DNA from: DATHWB01 sp040905965
GTDB taxonomy: Bacteria > Actinomycetota > Acidimicrobiia > Spongiisociales > ZC4RG35
DNA: 33,254 bases
Assembly (NCBI GenBank): GCA_040905965.1
Contig: JBBDQP010000053.1
Location: 1-33,254 of the forward strand
Direction of reading: 5' to 3'
The position numbers were made by a program, and so were the translations under genes. The notes beneath the pieces were generated by a model, which searched no databases, had not been told where the DNA came from, and worked only from the letters and a program-made list of their open reading frames with translations. Positions 22,682 through 30,102 of the stretch are shown here, in pieces (position 1 is the first letter of the stretch; every line of letters begins with the position of its first letter).

Positions 22682-22739
22682 GAACCGTGGCGGAAATCCG
22701 TCGTATGCGACGGACTCAACCCAGGGTTCGATCCGTCGG
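22682..22739 (+). repeat. dispersed palindromic repeat, copy C
   Basis: 58 nt in the 128-nt region between the divergent fusion gene and hemH. It has GAACCGTGGCG, then CCGTCG-TATG-CGACGG, then AACCCAGGGTT and a TCCGTCG arm. It lies upstream of both start codons and so may affect both promoters. It creates spurious upstream start codons for both genes. Confidence 0.85.
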
Positions 22740-22770
22740 GTGTCGACTACGGGTCGGGTTGGGGTGGGGG

Positions 22771-22776
22771 TACGTT
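22771..22776 (+). promoter_or_regulatory. putative -10 box of the hemH transcript
   Basis: TACGTT lies 8 nt before ATG 22785 with no ribosome site between (GCCTGCCC), as expected for a leaderless message. Confidence 0.45.
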
Positions 22777-22784
22777 GCCTGCCC

Positions 22785-23819
22785 ATGTCCGAACTTCCCG
22801 CCTCCCCTGTTGGTGTGCTCCTGCTGCAACTCGGCACTCCGGATTCGACCGAGGTCCCCGACGTCCGCAAGTACCTCCGCGAGTTCCTGTCCGACCCGAG
22901 GGTCCTCGATATGCCCGCTCCCGCCCGGTGGCTGCTGCTCAATGCCGTCATCCTCCCGTTCCGCCCGAAGAAGTCGGCGGAGGCCTATGAGAAGGTGTGG
23001 ACAGAGCAGGGGTCCCCCCTCATCGTCTTCACCGAAGCACTCGCCTCCAAGTTGCAGGCCGTCCTCGGCGACGAGTACCGGGTTGCCTACGGCATGCGGT
23101 ACCAGAGCCCGTCGATCGCCTCAGCCGTCGCCGAACTCGCCGAGGCGGGATGCAGACAGATCGTCCTCTTCCCCCAGTTCCCGCAGTACGCCTCCGCCAG
23201 TGGTGGATCCGCCGTGCAGAAGGCCCTCGAGGTGATCGGCTCCCGTCGGAACGTTCCGGACGTGCGCACCGTCGGGTCGTTCTACGACAACCCAGGTTTC
23301 CTCGATGCCGCCGCCGGAATCGCCCGGCCTCTCCTCGATGACTTCGCGCCCGACCACGTCCTGTTCAGCTACCACGGACTGCCCGAGAAGCAGATCAAGA
23401 AGAGCGACGCCTCGGGTGAGTGGTGCCTACAGAACTCGTGGTGCTGTGACTCGATGAACGAGAAGAACGCCTTTTGTTATCGGGCCCAGTGTTTCGCCAC
23501 GACCCGCGGTCTCATGGCCCGACTCGGCCTCGACGGCGATTCGGCTTCGACCACCTTCCAATCCCGTTTGGCGGGTCAGAAGTGGATCGAGCCATACACG
23601 GACAAGGAGATCCCCAAGCTGTATGCGGCCGGAGTGCGCAAAATCGCCGTGCTCACCCCATCCTTCACCGCCGACTGTCTCGAGACGATCGAGGAGATCG
23701 GCATCCGCTTGCGCAAGCAATGGGAAGAGCTGGGAGGCGAGGCATTCCTCCTCGTCCCGTGTGTCAATGCCGACGACCGCTGGGTCGCCGCCGTCTCAGA
23801 CATGGCGAGGAGTGCGTGA
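22785..23819 (+). CDS. hemH: ferrochelatase
   Basis: 344 residues, complete. It inserts Fe2+ into the porphyrin. The catalytic His197 is in FSYHGLPEKQI and the metal-site Glu300 in DCLETIEEI; other family marks are LLLQLGTPD at the start and LFPQFPQYASASGGS. An insertion after the active-site loop has Cys214, Cys220, Cys221, Cys231 and Cys236 (CLQNSWCC, CYRAQC), the pattern of the bacterial ferrochelatases with an internal 2Fe-2S cluster site. ATG 22785 begins the conserved sequence, and upstream in-frame starts come from the repeat. It stands first in the heme locus but is separated from hemF by an antisense gene, so it has its own promoter. Whether it takes protoporphyrin or coproporphyrin is inferred from hemF. 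Confidence 0.94.
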   Translation: MSELPASPVGVLLLQLGTPDSTEVPDVRKYLREFLSDPRVLDMPAPARWLLLNAVILPFRPKKSAEAYEKVWTEQGSPLIVFTEALASKLQAVLGDEYRVAYGMRYQSPSIASAVAELAEAGCRQIVLFPQFPQYASASGGSAVQKALEVIGSRRNVPDVRTVGSFYDNPGFLDAAAGIARPLLDDFAPDHVLFSYHGLPEKQIKKSDASGEWCLQNSWCCDSMNEKNAFCYRAQCFATTRGLMARLGLDGDSASTTFQSRLAGQKWIEPYTDKEIPKLYAAGVRKIAVLTPSFTADCLETIEEIGIRLRKQWEELGGEAFLLVPCVNADDRWVAAVSDMARSA

Positions 23820-23824
23820 AGCCC

Positions 23825-24202
23825 TCAGCCGAGCACCCGATCGACGTCGAAACGTATGACGACCCGCCGCGGATTCTCTCGCACCGGCCGGTAGCGCCGT
23901 TCGAAGAGCCGCTCTCCTTCGGCCACGGCTTCGGGGTGGCGGAGCACCTCCGCGTCCCCTTCCAACGCCAGCCAACGACGACCGTCCACCTGGCAGACCA
24001 CCGCCCGTCGCCGCTCGTCGACGTTGACCACTTTCTGGGTGCCGTCCGAGGAGATGATGGACACCGCACCCTCGTCGTAGGTGAAGGCGATAGCCACCAC
24101 GTGCGGCGAGCCGTCGGCGCGCATGGTCGTGAGCGTGCCGAGGTGGCGTTCGGCCAGGAACGCCAGATCGTCAGCGGTGAGTTCGTCAGCAGTACGAGCC
24201 AT
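23825..24202 (-). CDS. PPOX-class F420-dependent oxidoreductase family protein
   Basis: 125 residues, a single split-barrel domain. The stretches DDLAFLAERHLGTLTTMRADGSPHVVAIAF and VDGRRWLALEGDAEV match the actinobacterial PPOX-class F420/flavin-binding family (Rv1155-like), which reduces or oxidises diverse substrates with F420 or flavin. It lies antisense between hemH (convergent, 5 nt) and hemF (divergent, 20 nt). TAGCCT 8 nt before the ATG suggests leaderless expression. It lacks the length and Asp/His/Trp features of a HemQ/ChdC. Role in heme metabolism is unproven; it could also bind biliverdin or F420. Confidence 0.8.
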   Translation of the reverse strand: MARTADELTADDLAFLAERHLGTLTTMRADGSPHVVAIAFTYDEGAVSIISSDGTQKVVNVDERRRAVVCQVDGRRWLALEGDAEVLRHPEAVAEGERLFERRYRPVRENPRRVVIRFDVDRVLG

Positions 24203-24210
24203 CCGTTCGG

Positions 24211-24216
24211 AGGCTA
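24211..24216 (-). promoter_or_regulatory. putative -10 box of the PPOX-type gene
   Basis: TAGCCT on the minus strand lies 8 nt before ATG 24202. The same bases hold the end of the hemF ribosome site (GGAGG, 24209-24213) on the other strand, so the two divergent genes share a 20-nt region. Confidence 0.4.
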
Positions 24217-24222
24217 TCGACC

Positions 24223-25107
24223 GTGGTGAGCAGAGCAGACATCGAAGAGTTCTATCGAGGGGTCCAGGACCGATTCGCCTCCGCCATCGAGGAACTCGAC
24301 GGTGAACCGTTCGTCGTCGATGCCTGGACCCGGGAGGGCGGCGGTGGCGGGGAGACGAGAATCCTCACGGGCGGGCGGCACATCGAAAAGGCGGCCGTCA
24401 ACTTCTCCGCTGTCGGGGGCAAGACGCCGCCCAACCTGTCGGAGCGGGTGGCAGCGATGGGCGACGAGTTCTACGCCACCGGCGTCTCGATCATCGTGCA
24501 TCCTCGCAACCCGTACGCCCCGACCTTCCACGCCAACGTCCGCTACTTCGAGTCGGGGGACGAGAAGGCCTGGTTCGGCGGAGGAGCCGACCTCACCCCG
24601 TATTACCTGTTCGACGAGGACGCCGTCCACTTCCATCGCGTGCTGGCGGACGCCTGTGACCGTCACCCGGTTGCCGACTACGAGGCGTGGAAACGGGCGT
24701 GCGACGAGTACTTCTACCTCCCTCATCGAGGCGAGGCGCGCGGAGTCGGCGGGCTGTTCTTCGATCACCTGACCGAAAACCTCGACGAGGTGTGGGCGTT
24801 CCAACAGGATCTCGCCGACCACCTGGTCGACGCCTATGTGCCGGTGCTCCAGCGACGGATCACAGCCGAGTACGGCATGCGGGAGACCGGGTGGCACCGC
24901 ATTCGCCGCGGCCGGTACGTCGAGTTCAACCTCGTGTGGGACCGTGGCACCAAGTTCGGTCTCGAGACCGGTGGCCGCACCGAGTCCATCCTGGCGTCGC
25001 TTCCTCCCCATGCCGCCTGGTCCTATGACCACCAACCCGACGCAGGCTCACCCGAGGCGGAGTTGCTTAACCTCCTGTCCGGAACACCGCGACAATGGAT
25101 CGGCTGA
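24223..25107 (+). CDS. hemF: oxygen-dependent coproporphyrinogen III oxidase
   Basis: 294 residues, normal for HemF. It decarboxylates coproporphyrinogen III to protoporphyrinogen IX using O2. Conserved stretches are SIIVHPRNPYAPTFHANVRYF, AWFGGGADLTPYYL, EYFYLPHRGEARGVGGLFFD and GRYVEFNLVWDRGTKFGLE. The start is GTG 24223 with GGAGG 9 nt upstream; the next codon is also GTG in frame, so the start is ambiguous by one residue. Actinobacteria normally lack this enzyme and use the coproporphyrin route, so its presence defines the branch used here. It is 55 nt upstream of hemA, with a possible separate promoter between. Confidence 0.95.
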   Translation: MVSRADIEEFYRGVQDRFASAIEELDGEPFVVDAWTREGGGGGETRILTGGRHIEKAAVNFSAVGGKTPPNLSERVAAMGDEFYATGVSIIVHPRNPYAPTFHANVRYFESGDEKAWFGGGADLTPYYLFDEDAVHFHRVLADACDRHPVADYEAWKRACDEYFYLPHRGEARGVGGLFFDHLTENLDEVWAFQQDLADHLVDAYVPVLQRRITAEYGMRETGWHRIRRGRYVEFNLVWDRGTKFGLETGGRTESILASLPPHAAWSYDHQPDAGSPEAELLNLLSGTPRQWIG

Positions 25108-25113
25108 TGCGTT

Positions 25114-25150
25114 CTTCTCGACTGGCAGTTGGAACCCCGAGAAGTAGGTT
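25114..25150 (+). promoter_or_regulatory. putative hemA operon promoter with flanking inverted repeat
   Basis: CTGGCA (25122-25127), 17 nt, and TAGGTT (25145-25150) form a promoter-like pair in the hemF-hemA gap. A perfect 7-bp inverted repeat (CTTCTCG at 25114-25120 and CGAGAAG at 25138-25144) surrounds the -35 and touches the -10, so a regulator could act here. The start codon of hemA is 12 nt after the -10. Confidence 0.4.
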
Positions 25151-25162
25151 CATGGCGGCTTC

Positions 25163-26323
25163 ATGAGCAGTTCGACCCACATCTCGTCGGCCACGTTCGC
25201 CTATCCGGCGGTGGACAGCGCCACCCGTGCCCGTCTCGCCGAGGGGCTGCGTCGGACCGACGACGACGGTTCGACCTTCGTGCTCAACACCTGCCTGCGC
25301 ACCGAGGTGGTCGTCGCAGGCGACACCGAAGACCTGCAACGCAGACTCGGCGAACTCTTCGCAGGGAGCGGTGACGTCGGCATCGCCAAGATCAGACACG
25401 ACGCCGATGCCGTCGAGCACCTCTACCGGGTGGCCGCCGGTCTCGAATCCCCGATCAGGGGCGAAGCAGAGATCCTCACCCAGTTCCGTCAGACCCTGGC
25501 GAAGGCGACCGAAGCGGGATCGGTGGCCGGCATCTTCGGCAAGCTGATCGAGACCGCCGTCGCCGCCGGGCGCCAAGCCCGCGAACTGATCGGCGACTCC
25601 CCGCACGATTCGATGGCGGCGGTCGCCGCCCAGGTTGTCGGCAATGCCGACCGGGTGGCGGTGCTCGGCTCGGGTGCGATGGCCACCGCGGTGGTGCGAG
25701 CACTCCAGGGTCTTCCTGCGCCACCGTTGATCACTGTCTGTGCGCGGAATCCCGAGCGGGTGAAGGCCGCACACGTCGATGTATGGCCGTTCGACCGGGC
25801 GATCGAGGCATTGGAGGAGTTCCCTGCCGTGATTTCGGCCACCTCCGCCAAGCGACGGCTCGTCGACGCCGACGAGATGTCGGCGGTGGTGACCCGCCGC
25901 TCCACCCCCCTGACGCTGGTCGACATGGCGATGCCCCCCGACTTCCCGGTCACCGGCTCCGCCACCCTGAGATACCTCGACATCGACGACCTCGCCCGGA
26001 TGGCCGAGCGCCGTCCCCGCAGTGACGAGGCCGACGCCCTGGTCAGACAGGCCGCCATGCACGCCCACCGCGCATTCGTCGATCACCACCAGGTGGGTCC
26101 GGTCATCGGTGGTCTGACCAAACAGGCCGACGACGTCGTCGAATCGGTGGTCGCACGCTTCGGTTCTCGGCTCAACAGCGACGAGGACCGCGCGGTGCTC
26201 CGCCAGACAGCCCACACCGTTGCCCGAACGCTGCTCGCAGGACCGATCGCCTACATCAAGCAACCCGACCGGGCTCCGGAAGCAGTCGACGTGGTCGCCG
26301 ACGCCTTCGGCGTCGATGAATGA
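25163..26323 (+). CDS. hemA: glutamyl-tRNA reductase
   Basis: 386 residues. It reduces glutamyl-tRNA to glutamate-1-semialdehyde with NADPH and is the first committed step of C5 heme synthesis. The catalytic Cys44 is in LNTCLRTEVV; the family consensus is STCNRxE, so the Ser and Asn positions are Asn and Leu here. Further marks are HLYRVAAGLESPIRGEAEIL, the NADPH-binding VAVLGSGAMATAVV, and MAMPPDFPV. The C-terminal dimerisation helices are present. It is slightly shorter than the usual 400-450. The ATG at 25163 follows a short non-coding start (ATG 25151 runs into a stop). The stop overlaps hemC by 4 nt. Confidence 0.93.
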   Translation: MSSSTHISSATFAYPAVDSATRARLAEGLRRTDDDGSTFVLNTCLRTEVVVAGDTEDLQRRLGELFAGSGDVGIAKIRHDADAVEHLYRVAAGLESPIRGEAEILTQFRQTLAKATEAGSVAGIFGKLIETAVAAGRQARELIGDSPHDSMAAVAAQVVGNADRVAVLGSGAMATAVVRALQGLPAPPLITVCARNPERVKAAHVDVWPFDRAIEALEEFPAVISATSAKRRLVDADEMSAVVTRRSTPLTLVDMAMPPDFPVTGSATLRYLDIDDLARMAERRPRSDEADALVRQAAMHAHRAFVDHHQVGPVIGGLTKQADDVVESVVARFGSRLNSDEDRAVLRQTAHTVARTLLAGPIAYIKQPDRAPEAVDVVADAFGVDE

Positions 26324-27177
26324 GGCCGCTCCGCATCGCCACTCGGGCGTCCGCGCTTGCCCTCGCCCAGGCTCGCTGGGTCGGTGAGCGGCTGACGGCA
26401 GCCCATCCCGGGATCGCCGTCACACTGGTCGAGGTGACCACCACAGGCGACGCTGACCGCATCTCTGCCGTCACGACGCTGACCGAAGTGGGCGCCTTCG
26501 TCCGTTCCGTGCAGATGGCGGTCCTCACCGACGACGCCGACCTGGCCGTCCACTCCTGCAAGGACCTTCCCGTGGCCGGGCCCGAAGAACTCACGGTCTT
26601 CTTCCCTGAGCGAGAATCCCCGTGGGATGTCCTATGCGGGGGAACGCTCGACTCGCTGCCCCCAAGGGCACGGGTCGGCACAGGGAGTCCGCGCAGGACG
26701 GCCCAACTGGCAGCGCTGCGTCCCGATCTGGTCATCGACGGAATTCGCGGAAACGTCGAAACCCGGCTCGGCAAAGTGGCTTCCGGGGAGTTCGACGCCA
26801 TCGTTCTCGCCGAAGCCGGGCTGAATCGGACCGACGCCCGTCACGCCATCGCCCAACGTTTCTCCGTTTCCGAGATGGTGCCGGCACCGGCCCAGGGTGC
26901 GCTCGCAGTCGAGGTCATGTCGGGCTCGCAGGCGGCAGAACTGGTGACCGCCCTCGATCACGGCCCCACCCGCAATGCCGTGGAAGCAGAACGCTCGCTT
27001 CTCGCCCGGACTGGAGCAGGATGTCGGGCAGCACTGGGGGCACTGGCCGCCGTCGACGGGGACGCGTTCACGATGCACGGTTTCGTCGAAGATGTCGGAG
27101 GCGCCCGGCGCGCCCAGGTGCGTGATTCCGACAGTGCAAAAGCGAGCCGGCTCCTGCAGGAGGCGTTGGGACTGTGA
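26320..27177 (+). CDS. hemC: hydroxymethylbilane synthase (porphobilinogen deaminase)
   Basis: 285 residues. It polymerises four porphobilinogens into hydroxymethylbilane. LRIATRASALALAQARWV opens the protein; VHSCKDLP (usually HSLKDLP) and GTGSPRRTAQL carry the substrate-binding Lys and Arg residues. The dipyrromethane cofactor Cys is at about residue 235 in GAGCRAALGA (usually GGCxxP). It is somewhat shorter than the E. coli enzyme (313). ATG overlaps hemA stop; stop overlaps hemD start. Confidence 0.93.
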   Translation: MRPLRIATRASALALAQARWVGERLTAAHPGIAVTLVEVTTTGDADRISAVTTLTEVGAFVRSVQMAVLTDDADLAVHSCKDLPVAGPEELTVFFPERESPWDVLCGGTLDSLPPRARVGTGSPRRTAQLAALRPDLVIDGIRGNVETRLGKVASGEFDAIVLAEAGLNRTDARHAIAQRFSVSEMVPAPAQGALAVEVMSGSQAAELVTALDHGPTRNAVEAERSLLARTGAGCRAALGALAAVDGDAFTMHGFVEDVGGARRAQVRDSDSAKASRLLQEALGL

Positions 27178-27848
27178 AACGTGTCGCCGTGACCACCACT
27201 GCGGACTCTGCGCCCCGACTGGCGGAGCCTCTGATCGCTCATGGGCTGATTCCGGTGATGCTCCCGTGCATCTCGATCAGCCCGGCACCCGCCGAGGTCC
27301 TCGAAGCCTTGCGAAAGCATGCCAAGAAGGCCGACCTGATCGTCCTGACGTCGGCCCGCGCCGTGCGGGTGACCTGGCCCGAAGCAGACATGCCGGCCAC
27401 CCCGGTCGCAGCAGTCGGTTCGGCAACCGCAGCCGCAGTCGAAGAAGCCGGCGGAGTCGTCAAGCGTGTCGGCTCGGGCGGAGTCTCCGAACTCGTTGCA
27501 ACACTCGACGTCAAGGGTCTTCGCATCGTCTTCCCCCACGCCAGAGCAGCGGACCCGTCGACGGATGCTGCCCTGGAGCACATGGGTGCGACCGTCTACG
27601 CCGCCACCGCCTACGACACGATCCCCATCTCCCCGAATGACGACAAGGTCGACGCCGCCATCTTCGGATCGCCTTCTGCCGTCGACGGTTGGCTGATGCG
27701 CCGTCACCTGGACGGGCTGGTGATCGGCGCCATGGGGGCGAGGACCGCTTCTGCCCTGCGGGTGCGGGGGGTCGAGAACCCCGTCGTGCCCAAGACTCCC
27801 GGGTTCGAAGAACTCGTCGCAGCGCTCGCAGAGAGGATCAACGCATGA
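27174..27848 (+). CDS. hemD: uroporphyrinogen-III synthase
   Basis: 224 residues, a low-conservation family. It cyclises hydroxymethylbilane with inversion of ring D. Supporting stretches are LIVLTSARAVR, VAAVGSATAAAVEEAG, RIVFPHARAADPS and the second-domain FGSPSAVDGWL. GTG 27174 overlaps the hemC stop and the end overlaps hemB in ATGA. Position between hemC and hemB strengthens the call. It is a little shorter than typical (about 250). Confidence 0.88.
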   Translation: MKRVAVTTTADSAPRLAEPLIAHGLIPVMLPCISISPAPAEVLEALRKHAKKADLIVLTSARAVRVTWPEADMPATPVAAVGSATAAAVEEAGGVVKRVGSGGVSELVATLDVKGLRIVFPHARAADPSTDAALEHMGATVYAATAYDTIPISPNDDKVDAAIFGSPSAVDGWLMRRHLDGLVIGAMGARTASALRVRGVENPVVPKTPGFEELVAALAERINA

Positions 27849-28825
27849 GCACCTTCCCGACCGTCCGCCCGCGCAGACTCCGCCGATCGGCGGCCCTCCG
27901 TCGAATGGTGGCCGAGACCCGACTCGATCCGTCCGGGTTCGTACTCCCGCTATTCGCCGTCCCAGGACGCGACGTCGACAATCCGATCCGTTCGATGCCG
28001 GGGCACTCGCAACTGTCCGTCGACCGCCTGGTCGGCGTCGTCAAGGAAGCCGCTTCTGTCGGCGTGGGGGGCGTGATCCTCTTCGGGATTCCCGAGGCGA
28101 AGGACGAGACAGGCTCGCAAGCCTGGAATCCGCACGGCCCGGTCCCCGAAGCCATACGGGCGATCAAGGACGCGGTTCCCGACATGGTGGTGTGGGCTGA
28201 TGTGTGCCTGTGCGAATACACGAGCCACGGCCACTGCGGCGTGCTGCGGGGCGAAACGGTCGACAACGACGCCACCCTCCCGCTCCTCTCGCAGGCCGCA
28301 CTGGCCTACGCCGACGCCGGTGCGGACGTCGTCGCCCCGTCCGACATGATGGACGGCCGCATCGGTGCCGTCCGCACCGCACTCGACTCCGCCGGATACG
28401 ACGAGTTGGCGATCTGTTCGTACTCCGCCAAGTACGCCAGCGCCTACTACGGGCCGTTCCGGGACGCCGCAGGGTCGACACCGGCGTTCGGGGACCGGCG
28501 CACCCACCAGATGGATCCGCCCAACGTGCGAGAGGCGCTCGCAGAAGTGGAACAGGACCTGGCAGAAGGTGCGGACATGGTGATGGTGAAACCTGCCGGC
28601 CCGTATCTCGACGTCATCGCGGCCGTGCGCGCCTCGGTCGACGTTCCGGTGGCGGCCTATCAGGTGTCCGGCGAATTCTCGATGATCGAGGCGGCCGCCG
28701 CCAACGACTGGATCGACGGCGAGCGCGTGATGCTGGAGTCGCTCACCGGGATCGCCCGAGCGGGGGCAGGCATCATCCTCACCTATTTCGCCACCCGTGC
28801 TGCTCGCGCCCTGGAGTCGGCATGA
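27845..28825 (+). CDS. hemB: delta-aminolevulinic acid dehydratase (porphobilinogen synthase)
   Basis: 326 residues. It condenses two aminolevulinate molecules to porphobilinogen. The metal region DVCLCEYTSHGHCG has three Cys, typical of the zinc-dependent type. The two Schiff-base lysines lie in SYSAKYASAYYGPFRDAAGS (about residue 195) and MVMVKPAGPYLD (about 248). It overlaps hemD and hemL by 4 nt each, so expression is coupled. Confidence 0.95.
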   Translation: MSTFPTVRPRRLRRSAALRRMVAETRLDPSGFVLPLFAVPGRDVDNPIRSMPGHSQLSVDRLVGVVKEAASVGVGGVILFGIPEAKDETGSQAWNPHGPVPEAIRAIKDAVPDMVVWADVCLCEYTSHGHCGVLRGETVDNDATLPLLSQAALAYADAGADVVAPSDMMDGRIGAVRTALDSAGYDELAICSYSAKYASAYYGPFRDAAGSTPAFGDRRTHQMDPPNVREALAEVEQDLAEGADMVMVKPAGPYLDVIAAVRASVDVPVAAYQVSGEFSMIEAAAANDWIDGERVMLESLTGIARAGAGIILTYFATRAARALESA

Positions 28826-30102
28826 GTTCTCCCGTGTCGGACGCCCTCTTCGCCCGCGCCACTGCCGTCATGCCGGGCGGTGTGAACTCGCCCGCCCGCG
28901 CCTTCAAAGCCGTGGGAGGAAACCCTCCGTTCGTGGCCTCGGGCAGCGGGGCACATCTGACGACAGAGGACGGCGACCGGCTGATCGACTTCATCGCATC
29001 GTGGGGTGCGCTGCTGTTCGGCCACGCCGACCCGGAGATCGTCGCGGCAATCTCCGAAGCCGCCCGCAAGGGCACCTCGTTCGGCGTTCCGACGTCGATG
29101 GAGGTCGAGCTGGCGGAGTTGATCGTCGAGTTGGTCCCGTCGATCGAAGTGGTGCGCTTGGTCAATTCGGGCACGGAAGCGACCGCCTCGGCGATCCGGG
29201 TGGCTCGGGCCGCCACCGGCAAGTCGGGGATCGTCAAATTCGAGGGCTGTTATCACGGCCACGCCGACCCGTTCCTGGTGAAGGCAGGCTCGGGCCTCGC
29301 CACACTCGGCGAACCGGACAGTCCTGGGGTTCCTGCCTCGACCGTGGCCGACACCCGCCTCGCACGCTTCAACGATCTGGAATCCGTCGCCGCCGCCTTC
29401 AGTTCCGGCGATGTGGCTGCCGTGATCGTCGAGCCTGTCGCCGGGAACATGGGCGTCGTTCCGCCCGACGACGGGTTCCTCCAGGGGCTCCGGTCTCTGT
29501 GCGACGACAACGGTGCTCTGCTGATCTTCGACGAGGTGATGACTGGGTTCCGCGTCGCCCGGGGTGGTGCTCAGGAGCGTTACGGGGTCACTCCGGATCT
29601 CACCTGTCTGGGCAAGGTCGTCGCCGGTGGCACCCCGGCCGCCGCCTACGGGGGGCGGACGGATCTCATGCGCACGGTCGCACCGGATGGCCCCGTCTAT
29701 CAGGCGGGCACGCTGGCAGGAAACCCGCTGGCGACCGCCGCCGGAATCGCCTGTCTGCGCCGATTGATCGAACGCCCCGAGATCTACGACATCCTCGAAT
29801 CGGTGGGCGAGCGCATGGAGTCGGCGCTGTCGGCGGCGCTGGTGACACACGGCGTCGATGGCTGCGTGCAGCGGGTCGGGGCGATGATGACAGTGTTCTT
29901 CGGTCCATCCCAGGTCCGATCCTGGGACGATGCCGCCACCGTCGACCGCGACCGGTTCGCTCGCTTCTTCCAGGCGGCGTACGCGGGTGGAGTCCTTCTT
30001 CCCCCGTCGCAGTTCGAGGCGCTGTTCCTGATGGAATCTCATGTCGGGGTGGTCGACGAGGCGATCGACGTTCTGGTGTCCGCAGTCGGGGCCGCTCGAT
30101 GA
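28822..30102 (+). CDS. hemL: glutamate-1-semialdehyde 2,1-aminomutase
   Basis: 426 residues, a class-III aminotransferase fold PLP enzyme. It converts glutamate-1-semialdehyde to 5-aminolevulinate. Key stretches are MPGGVNSPARAFKAVGG, NSGTEATASAIRVAR, CYHGHADPFLVKAGSG and the PLP-Asp in IFDEVMTGFRV; the PLP Lys is about residue 264 in CLGKVVAGGTPAAAYGG. The latter is slightly unusual (normally GKIIGGGLPVGAYGG). It overlaps hemB and hemE by 4 nt. Confidence 0.95.
   Translation: MSSPVSDALFARATAVMPGGVNSPARAFKAVGGNPPFVASGSGAHLTTEDGDRLIDFIASWGALLFGHADPEIVAAISEAARKGTSFGVPTSMEVELAELIVELVPSIEVVRLVNSGTEATASAIRVARAATGKSGIVKFEGCYHGHADPFLVKAGSGLATLGEPDSPGVPASTVADTRLARFNDLESVAAAFSSGDVAAVIVEPVAGNMGVVPPDDGFLQGLRSLCDDNGALLIFDEVMTGFRVARGGAQERYGVTPDLTCLGKVVAGGTPAAAYGGRTDLMRTVAPDGPVYQAGTLAGNPLATAAGIACLRRLIERPEIYDILESVGERMESALSAALVTHGVDGCVQRVGAMMTVFFGPSQVRSWDDAATVDRDRFARFFQAAYAGGVLLPPSQFEALFLMESHVGVVDEAIDVLVSAVGAAR

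Noticed and set aside
22657..22719. Upstream in-frame start giving the repair fusion about 21 extra residues
   Set aside because: The extra residues are encoded in and next to repeat copy C and resemble the false extension produced by copy B at the DUF559 gene. The endonuclease-like barrel begins at the ATG at 22656.
23825..24202. Possible HemQ/ChdC (coproheme decarboxylase) between hemH and hemF
   Set aside because: The protein is only 125 residues with a single split-barrel PPOX-fold, whereas ChdC is a chlorite-dismutase-fold protein of about 230-250 residues.
28204..28821. Plus-strand frame opening hundreds of bases before hemL and running into it
   Set aside because: This part lies in a wrong frame over hemB; the HemL family sequence starts at 28822, where it overlaps the hemB stop by 4 nt.
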